Shown here: in pieces, positions 5,855 to 10,009 of the stretch | Layout: every line of letters begins with the position of its first letter | How positions within the stretch are numbered: position 1 is the stretch's first letter | Assembly: GCA_016716465.1 (NCBI GenBank) | Contig: JADJWH010000008.1 | Span: 1 to 10,009, forward strand | Source: Gammaproteobacteria bacterium | Lineage (GTDB): Bacteria; Pseudomonadota; Gammaproteobacteria; SZUA-140 | Length of the DNA: 10,009 nucleotides | Reading direction: 5' to 3' | The notes under the pieces: generated by a model | Told to the model about the DNA's origin: nothing | Databases searched by the model: none | Seen by the model: the letters and a program-made list of their open reading frames with translations, nothing else | Position numbers and translations under genes: made by a program

Positions 5855-6577
5855 TTACTTGATTGCTTCGTACACATAGGAGCCAAGCACATTTAAAATG
5901 ATTGCTGTCGCCATAGAGATTGCCAATGACCACAGTGGATGTTGCTTAATGAAGTCTGTCATCCGGTAAAACAGCGCCTTTCGGATTCGTTTTATCTCAG
6001 TCTGACATTGGGCAATTGTTTCATCAGACACTTTCTCTCGCCTAAGCCGCTCGACGCAATCTGTGCAAATAATTGGGTCGTGACACGAGTAGACGACATC
6101 GGTTTTAATTCCGTTCATGTCGAACAGACAACCACGTGTCTCGTCATGAGTGAAGTAGGTGTGTTCTGCGGTTTCTGGTATGCGATTGCCGCTCCGTTTA
6201 TACAGAAGCGTATACGCATAAAGGAGCCGATAGATAACGTTCTCAAGGGTGATGTTGGAGAATCTGAGAATTTCTTTGATCTCGTGAAACGAGAAAACTA
6301 CCCTGTTCGCGGAGAGTCGACGCGAATACCAATTAAGCTCAATTGGTACATTCACGATGGCAATTAGGAATTCGCCATTGAATTTATTCGGCAGAACTTC
6401 CTCCAAGGCCTTGTCGGTAAACTCCCACCCATAGCCGTCAGAATCGCAGGTAAGCGAATAGCTTTCTATTCCATCGGCTATTTCAAATACTGAGGACTCC
6501 CACTCTTTTATCTTTTGCCTGTTGAAATCGGCGGGCATGTGTCCAACCGTGGCCACGGTTATTCTAGTTCTCGACAT
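5855..6577 (-). CDS. cassette-encoded cysteine-containing protein with C-terminal membrane anchor (240 aa)
   Basis: The function is not recognised. The N-terminal half (ITVATVGHMPADFNRQKIKE ... FLIAIVNVPIELNWYSRRLS) looks like a folded alpha/beta domain. It contains FSFHEIKEIL at 95-104, which has the first two residues of a zinc-protease HExxH motif but not the second His. Cys150, Cys165, Cys171 and Cys174 (with the CTDC pair) plus nearby His144/His166 could form a zinc site. After a charged helix, residues about 214-234 (PLWSLAISMATAIILNVLGS) form one transmembrane segment, leaving only a few residues outside. A cytoplasmic domain tethered to the inner membrane is inferred. The ATG at 6577 lies just inside the cassette junction, after a GGGAG ribosome-binding site. 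A large share of recently tested sedentary-integron cassettes are phage-defence genes, which makes that role possible but untested. Confidence 0.85.
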   Translation of the reverse strand: MSRTRITVATVGHMPADFNRQKIKEWESSVFEIADGIESYSLTCDSDGYGWEFTDKALEEVLPNKFNGEFLIAIVNVPIELNWYSRRLSANRVVFSFHEIKEILRFSNITLENVIYRLLYAYTLLYKRSGNRIPETAEHTYFTHDETRGCLFDMNGIKTDVVYSCHDPIICTDCVERLRREKVSDETIAQCQTEIKRIRKALFYRMTDFIKQHPLWSLAISMATAIILNVLGSYVYEAIK

Positions 6578-6597
6578 TGCCGCTCCCTTTTCTAATA

Positions 6598-6677
6598 GGC
6601 ATAACGTGCAGCTAAGGGGCGCGCCGAAGGCGCGTCCCAGCGACCGGAGGGAGCAAACTTGAGCGTAGGGTTAGGGT
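6598..6677 (-). other. attC site between cassettes 1 and 2
   Basis: In the cassette direction it runs R'' ACCCTAAC, spacer, L'' GCTCAAG, central stem region with GGCGCGCC-like arms, L' CTTAGC, spacer, R' GTTATGCC. The L boxes pair with one extrahelical base (position 6661), the same placement as in the other attC. Both sites are 80 bp, so they belong to one attC family. It begins four bases after the LprI-like gene's stop codon. Confidence 0.92.
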
Positions 6678-6681
6678 GTTC

Positions 6682-7074
6682 CTATTTATAACTTTCATAT
6701 AGGCCTTTGATATATTCAGCGCGCTTCTCTGTCATATCCGCTATACATTCGCTTTGATTTACATGATTAGAACCGCCAATAAGTTCCTGCGAAAATTCAC
6801 ATTCCCTATCTCTAAAAACTATCCATGCTCGTTGAGCTGCAATTAGCTTCTTCTTGGCTTCTCGCCAAGCTGGTTTGTTCATCACAGTCATAAGATTTCG
6901 ATAGGCATCATTCAAGTCTTTGTCGGCGACCACTGATGCGTTGTAATTTTTGCAGGAAGCCCAAGGGGTGCTACCTTCTAAAAATTGGTCACAGTTCAAT
7001 TCTTCTGCCATTGCTCCACGCGGGGATGGCAACATTACAGAAAGCGCTATAAACATCGTAAGTAAAATCTTCAT
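6682..7074 (-). CDS. LprI-family (DUF1311) secreted protein in an integron cassette
   Basis: The 130-residue product starts with a signal peptide (MKILLTMFIALSVML...AMA, cleavage expected after residue 23), so it should act in the periplasm. The mature part shows the LprI/DUF1311 pattern: DLNDAYRNLM (53-62), then LIAAQRAWIVFRDREC (77-92), then a late Cys and MTEKRAEYIKGLYE (114-127). Cys28, 41, 92 and 110 could make two disulfides. The family is named after Mycobacterium LprI, a lysozyme inhibitor, but most members are uncharacterised. The start codon lies 18 bases inside the cassette junction with only a weak ribosome-binding site. The gene is AT-rich compared with the flanks, consistent with transfer. 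Confidence 0.9.
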   Translation of the reverse strand: MKILLTMFIALSVMLPSPRGAMAEELNCDQFLEGSTPWASCKNYNASVVADKDLNDAYRNLMTVMNKPAWREAKKKLIAAQRAWIVFRDRECEFSQELIGGSNHVNQSECIADMTEKRAEYIKGLYESYK

Positions 7075-7084
7075 GGGGATACCT

Positions 7085-7092
7085 ACCCTAAC
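7085..7092 (-). other. 5' junction (R' core) of the first cassette: attI or attC edge
   Basis: On the minus strand GTTAGGGT marks the 5' end of the LprI-like cassette; it is the exact reverse complement of that cassette's attC R'' box. Upstream (7093 to about 7160) I cannot find paired L boxes with an extrahelical base, so this edge may derive from an attI site or from a damaged attC rather than an intact one. Confidence 0.6.
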
Positions 7093-7210
7093 TACAATTC
7101 GACGTCATCAGTGATGTATAAATCCAGCCGCTCGCCGCATAACACCTCCGCGCCATCTTCAATTCATTGTTTCGCATAGCGGTGGCCGCATAAAACACAT
7201 CGTCTTTCAT
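7088..7210 (-). CDS. possible 40-residue ORF ending in the cassette junction
   Basis: An ATG at 7210 opens a frame reading MKDDVFYAATAMRNNELK to SGWIYTSLMTSNCS, with its TAG inside the GTTAGGGT core at 7088-7090. The base composition is intermediate between the cassettes and the GC-rich flank. There is no good ribosome-binding site and no recognised family. It may be a leader, the tail of a lost cassette, or chance. Confidence 0.25.
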   Translation of the reverse strand: MKDDVFYAATAMRNNELKMARRCYAASGWIYTSLMTSNCS

Positions 7211-7252
7211 CCGCAAACACATCACCCGTCATCTCCCAATATAATCGCCCCC

Positions 7253-8006
7253 TCACCCCATCACCAGTTTCAACCCCACCAGCAACGTCACCACCTCGAA
7301 CGCCCGCTTGATCAGCCGGTTGCCCTGCGCGATCGCGATGTGTGCGCCGAGGTAGCCGCCGATCAGTGAGCCGAGCAGCAGAGCGGGCAGCCAGTCCCAG
7401 CGGACCGTGGCCTGCAGGCCGAGGGTCAGCGCGCCGGCACCGTTCCAGAACAGGCCGACCAGGATCAGCGTGTAGGCGACCGCGCGTTTGTAATCCAGCC
7501 CGAACCAGCGGATCAGCCACAGCGTCGCGAACAGGCCCGTGCCGGAGGACAGCGAGCCGTTGACGATCCCGATCAGGAACAGGCCCGCCCCGCCGATCAG
7601 GTACCCGCGCCGGTCGCGGTGCCGCGGGCGGTGCTCCTGACCGAGGTCCGGCTTGAACCAGGAATAGACCCCCAGCCCCAGGGTCAGCAGGCCGAGCGTG
7701 ACCTGAGCCGCCCGGTCGGGCACCTGCAGGATCAGGCGCGCACCAGCACCACCCGGGCAGACCGGCGGCGAGCATGAAGCCGGCGAAGCGCTGTTCCACC
7801 CCGCCGGCCTTCAGATACCGCAGCGTCGCGCCGATACCCAAGGCGACGGTTGCTATCTTATGCGTCGCCAGCGCCATGCCGAAGGGCAGGCCCAGAAAGA
7901 TCAGCACCGGCAGCTGGATCAGCCCGGCCCCACCCCCGGACAGGGCCGAGAACATGTTCGCCAGGAGTGATATGGCAAACAGGATCAACTGGCTCAGCCA
8001 GTCCAT
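7253..8006 (-). pseudogene. TauE/SafE-type membrane permease, two single-base deletions
   Basis: This is a multi-span inner-membrane permease of the TSUP (TauE/SafE) family, whose members export or import sulfite, sulfonates and related small organic anions. The N-terminal part (SQLILFAISLLANMFSALSG, GGGAGLIQLPVLIFLGL, THKIATVALGIGATLRYLKAG) is in one frame. The C-terminal part (VTLGLLTLGLGVYSWF, GGAGLFLIGIVNGSLSSGTG, GSLIGGYLGAHIAIAQG, VVTLLVGLKLVMG) is in another. Both the GGGAG and GSLSSGTG repeat-half motifs are typical. Around 7738-7760, CCCGGGTGG and CTGGTGC each lack one G; restoring both gives LPGVVLGARLILQVPDRAAQ and a 251-residue protein, the normal size. ATG 8006 is preferred over GTG 8015. 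Its start lies only 13 bases from the divergent DUF4124 start, so promoters must overlap coding sequence or one of the two starts is wrong. The substrate is unknown. Confidence 0.82.
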
Positions 8007-8019
8007 GGCACACACTCAG

Positions 8020-8733
8020 ATGAAATCATCGCCTCGTCCGTTCATCACCCGGCCGTCCCGCCCCCGCGATTCCGCGTGGCCGGCCTCGAGTATACCCCGG
8101 CGCCCGTACCCGGCGGCGATCCTCCTGTGTCTGTGCCTGGCCGCCACGGAGGCCCACGGCGCCGCCTACAAATGGACCGACGAGCAGGGCCGCGTCCACT
8201 ATGGGGATACCATCCCCCCGGCGGAGATCCACCGTTCCTATGAGCAGCTGGACAAGCAGGGCCAGGTCAGTAAACAGGTCGACGCCGCGCTGGAAATCCG
8301 CAGGAGCGCGCGGAACAGCGGCGGCGCGCGCAGGAACAGGCGGCGGCGCAGGAAGCGGAGCGCCGGAATGCGATTCGCGACCAGTATCTGATCGAAACCT
8401 ACCAGACGCGGGACCAGGTCAAGGCGGCGTACGACGCCAATCTGGGCAGCATCGACTCCTCCATCACGCTCGCCGATTCGGTCCTGGAAAAACTGGGCGC
8501 CCGGCGTGACGCGCTCGCGAGCAGAGCGGCCGAGAATGAACGGGGCGGCGAGATGACGCGAAACTCGAGGAGGGAGATCCGCGACATCGACCAGCAGATG
8601 GAAGACCAGCGTCGCTACATTGAGGAACGGCGCGACGAACGTCGGGACCTCGAAAACCGCCGCCGAGGATATCGCGCGCTTTGAACAGCTGCAGGCCAAG
8701 CGGCTCGAGGCGGAACGCAACCAGCAGCCCTGA
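8020..8733 (+). pseudogene. secreted DUF4124 protein with coiled coil, two frameshifts
   Basis: The product is a DUF4124 family protein of unknown function, common in gammaproteobacteria. After a signal peptide (AAILLCLCLAATEAHGA) comes the family hallmark AYKWTDEQGRVHYGDTIPP near 8165-8220. A long charged coiled coil follows. Just after ALEIR (about 8297) the frame must shift to read ERAEQRRRAQEQAAAQEAER, then DQYLIETYQTRDQVKAAYD, then LADSVLEKLGARRDA. A second shift at about 8660 gives EDIARFEQLQAKRLEAERN and a TGA at 8731-8733. The start is uncertain: ATG 8020 adds about 27 polar residues before the signal peptide and has no clear ribosome-binding site, so the true start may lie near 8090-8105 if another base is missing there. 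The gene converges on argB. Confidence 0.78.
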
Positions 8734-8751
8734 CTCGCCACGGCCTCAAAT

Positions 8752-8833
8752 ATTTGGGGTCAGAGTAAAAAATTCGCCAAGTATCGAAGTCGGAGCGCGG
8801 AACGGTGGCAGAGTTTTTACTCTGACCCCAAAT
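8752..8833. repeat. inverted-repeat element, copy A (20-bp perfect arms)
   Basis: The left arm at 8752-8771 (ATTTGGGGTCAGAGTAAAAA) is the exact reverse complement of 8814-8833. The 42-base centre is related to that of copy B. The element fills nearly the whole gap between the convergent DUF4124 stop (8733) and argB stop (8837) and would form a long hairpin with A/T-runs, able to act as a terminator both ways. GGGGTCAGAGTAAA arms are widespread in gammaproteobacteria, often near REP-associated (Y1) transposases. No transposase is in the window. Confidence 0.85.
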
Positions 8834-8836
8834 TCC

Positions 8837-9733
8837 TCAGCGCCGGATCAGCGTCCCCACGCCCTCGTCGGTGAACACTTCCAGCAGCACCGCGTGTTCG
8901 ACGCGGCCATCGATGATGTGCGCCGTATGGGCGCCTCCCTGCACCGCCTCCAGCGCGCAGCGCACCTTCGGCAGCATGCCGCCGTAGATGGCGCCTTCGG
9001 CGACCAGGCGGTCGACATCCTGGGCGTTGACGCGAGAGATCAGCTGCTCGTCCCTGTCCAGCACACCGGGGGTGTTGGTCAGCAGGATCAGCTTCTCCGC
9101 CTTCAGCACCTCGGCCACCTTCCCCGCCACCAGATCGGCGTTGATGTTGTAGGACAGACCGTCCTCGCCCAGGCCCACCGGCGCGATGACCGGGATGAAG
9201 TCGCTCTGCACCAGCATGTTGATGACGTTGGCGTTGATGCTGGCGACCTCGCCGACGTGGCCGATGTCGATGATCTCCGGGCGTCCATCTCCGGTGCCTG
9301 GCGCGTAAGGTCATCTTGCGCCGCGTGGATCAGCGAAGCCCGTCCGCGCCGGTGAGGCCGACCGCCCGGTGCCGCCGTGGCGGTTGATCAGCGCGACGAT
9401 CTCCTTGATGACGAGGCCGCCCAGCACCATCTCGACCACGTCCATGGTCTCGCTGTCGGTCACGCGCATGCCGTTGATGAACTCGCTCTGCTTTGCCGAT
9501 GCGCGCAGGCAACTTGCCGATCTGCGGGCCGCCGCCGTGCACCACCACCGGGTTCATGCCGACCAGCTTCATCAGCACGACGTCGCGGGCGAAACCGCTC
9601 TTGAGGACGTCATCTACCATGGCGTTGCCGCCGTACTTGATGACGATGGTCTTGCCAGCGAAACGGCGGATGTAGGGCAGCGCCTCGGTCAGCACCAGGC
9701 GATGTTCATGGCGGAATCGGCGGTCAGTGTCAT
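8837..9733 (-). pseudogene. argB: acetylglutamate kinase, multiple frameshifts
   Basis: This enzyme phosphorylates N-acetyl-L-glutamate with ATP, the second step of arginine synthesis. Family motifs appear in order: LTEALPYIRRFAGKTIVIKY and GGNAM, then VVVHGGGPQIG (to about 9520), then in other frames NGMRVTDSETMDVVEMVLGG, then AVGLTGADG, then SINANVINMLVQSDFIPVIA, YNINADLVAGKVAEVLKAEK, GVLDRDEQLISRVNA, GGMLPKVRCALEAV and HAVLLEVFTDEGVGTLIRR before the TGA at 8837. ATG 9733 (MTLTADSAMNIAW) becomes in frame if one G is restored at about 9696 (TGGTG to TGGGTG). The restored length is about 298 residues, the usual size. At least five indels are needed (about 9696, 9498, 9370, 9345 and 9285). The catalytic motifs are undamaged, which favours sequence error over decay. 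Both ends abut inverted-repeat elements. Confidence 0.88.
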
Positions 9734-9750
9734 CAGGCGCGTATCTCAGC

Positions 9751-9830
9751 AATTTGGGGTCAGAGTAAAACTCGCCGGTATCGAAGCCGAGGCGCGGAAC
9801 AGCGGCAGAGTTTTACTCTGACCCCAAATT
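9751..9830. repeat. inverted-repeat element, copy B (20-bp perfect arms)
   Basis: The left arm at 9751-9770 (AATTTGGGGTCAGAGTAAAA) is the exact reverse complement of 9811-9830. The centre shares TATCGAAG, GCGCGGAAC and GGCAGAG with copy A. It sits 17 bases upstream of the argB start, between algC and argB, so it lies within the presumed operon and could attenuate transcription into argB. Confidence 0.85.
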
Positions 9831-9884
9831 CCATCGAGCTTACGGCGGCTACCTGCGCAAATAGTGAGGCCCAGGCGCGCCGCG

Positions 9885-10009
9885 CTATATGAAAGACGAC
9901 ACTCCAGAACAGCAGTACCGAGTGTCCCGGATCGATCGCGCGGAGGGCGCGCCGGAAGGCCTCTGCACGCGCTTCAGACTTCGGCGGCATCATCCGCCTC
10001 GAAGCGGAT
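9885..10009 (-). pseudogene. algC: phosphomannomutase/phosphoglucomutase (AlgC-like), C-terminal tail
   Basis: Only the last 35-40 residues are in the window. The minus strand from 10009 reads IRFEADDAAEV, then in the next frame LKRVQ, then in a third frame EAFRRALRAIDPGHSVLLF. Joined, this matches the C-terminus of Pseudomonas-type AlgC (LRFEAD...LERIKTVFRNQLKAVD...VPF*). Restoring one C (GTC-TGAAG) and one G (CAG-AGGCC) reunites the frames. The stop is uncertain; a TAG at 9885-9887 is reachable in one frame. The algC-argB order is the Pseudomonas order, which supports the identification. Confidence 0.65.

Larger units (their letters stand above)
5387..7092 (-). mobile_element. integron gene-cassette array without integrase (CALIN type)
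   Basis: Three consecutive minus-strand genes are separated by two attC recombination sites. Cassette boundaries follow from the G/TT cleavage positions: one cassette spans about 6605-7091 (LprI-like gene), the next about 5780-6604 (240-residue gene), and the third starts at 5779 and has lost its attC. Each complete cassette's 5' junction is the exact reverse complement of its own attC R'' box: GTTAGGGT with ACCCTAAC, and GTTATGCC with GGCATAAC. The block is visibly AT-richer than its neighbours. No tyrosine recombinase gene lies in the window, and the expected place upstream of the first cassette holds an unrelated permease gene. An integrase outside the window cannot be excluded. Confidence 0.88.

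Noticed and set aside
5939..6367. 142-codon plus-strand frame inside the second cassette
   Set aside because: It lies antisense to the 240-residue gene, and cassette genes run in the attC-defined direction (minus).
8752..9830. Composite transposon carrying argB
   Set aside because: The flanking elements are 80-82 bp with no transposase or visible target duplications; the algC-argB order matches the ancestral arrangement, so argB itself is not evidently mobile.

Overview
The window looks like a chromosomal piece of a GC-rich gammaproteobacterium. It carries orotate phosphoribosyltransferase (pyrE) near exodeoxyribonuclease III (xth) and, about 4 kb away, N-acetylglutamate kinase (argB) directly downstream of a phosphomannomutase/phosphoglucomutase (algC) tail. 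This is the algC-argB ... pyrE-(xth/crc-like) neighbourhood known from Pseudomonas and relatives. Protein sequences and dispersed palindromes suit an environmental gammaproteobacterium, but the genus cannot be fixed from this piece.

Layout. 1-560: 3' end of a gamma-glutamyltransferase gene, broken into several frames. 581-666: a palindromic REP-like repeat. 656-1444: xth on the minus strand, nearly complete but frame-disrupted at both ends. 1445-2060: no convincing gene. 2064-2095: a terminator hairpin. 2135-4523: three overlapping plus-strand genes, namely a ParA ATPase fused to a C-terminal glycogen-binding (CBM48/AMPK-beta type) domain, a ParA/FlhG-like protein that has lost its Walker A motif, and a 189-residue protein of unknown function. 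4591-5244: pyrE, followed by a second copy of the REP-like repeat.

5387-7092 is the most notable part: an AT-richer block of three minus-strand gene cassettes with two textbook 80-bp attC sites and no integron integrase in the window (a CALIN-type array). Both cassettes whose ends can be read show an exact 8-base match between the 5' junction and their own attC R'' box. The cassettes encode a secreted LprI-family (DUF1311) protein, a 240-residue cysteine-containing protein with a C-terminal membrane segment, and a 121-residue protein of unknown function whose attC has been lost.

7253-10009: a TauE/SafE-type permease (minus), a secreted DUF4124 coiled-coil protein (plus), argB (minus) and the algC tail (minus). 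All four carry single-base frame disruptions. argB is bracketed by two copies of an 80-82 bp inverted-repeat element with 20-bp perfect arms.

Frame breaks are confined to the two outer parts (1 to about 1444, and about 7740 to 10009), while everything from 2135 to 7074 reads cleanly. Many breaks look like a G or C missing from a short run, and they hit housekeeping genes. Base-calling or assembly error is therefore at least as likely as true gene decay, and the broken genes are described here by their restored products.
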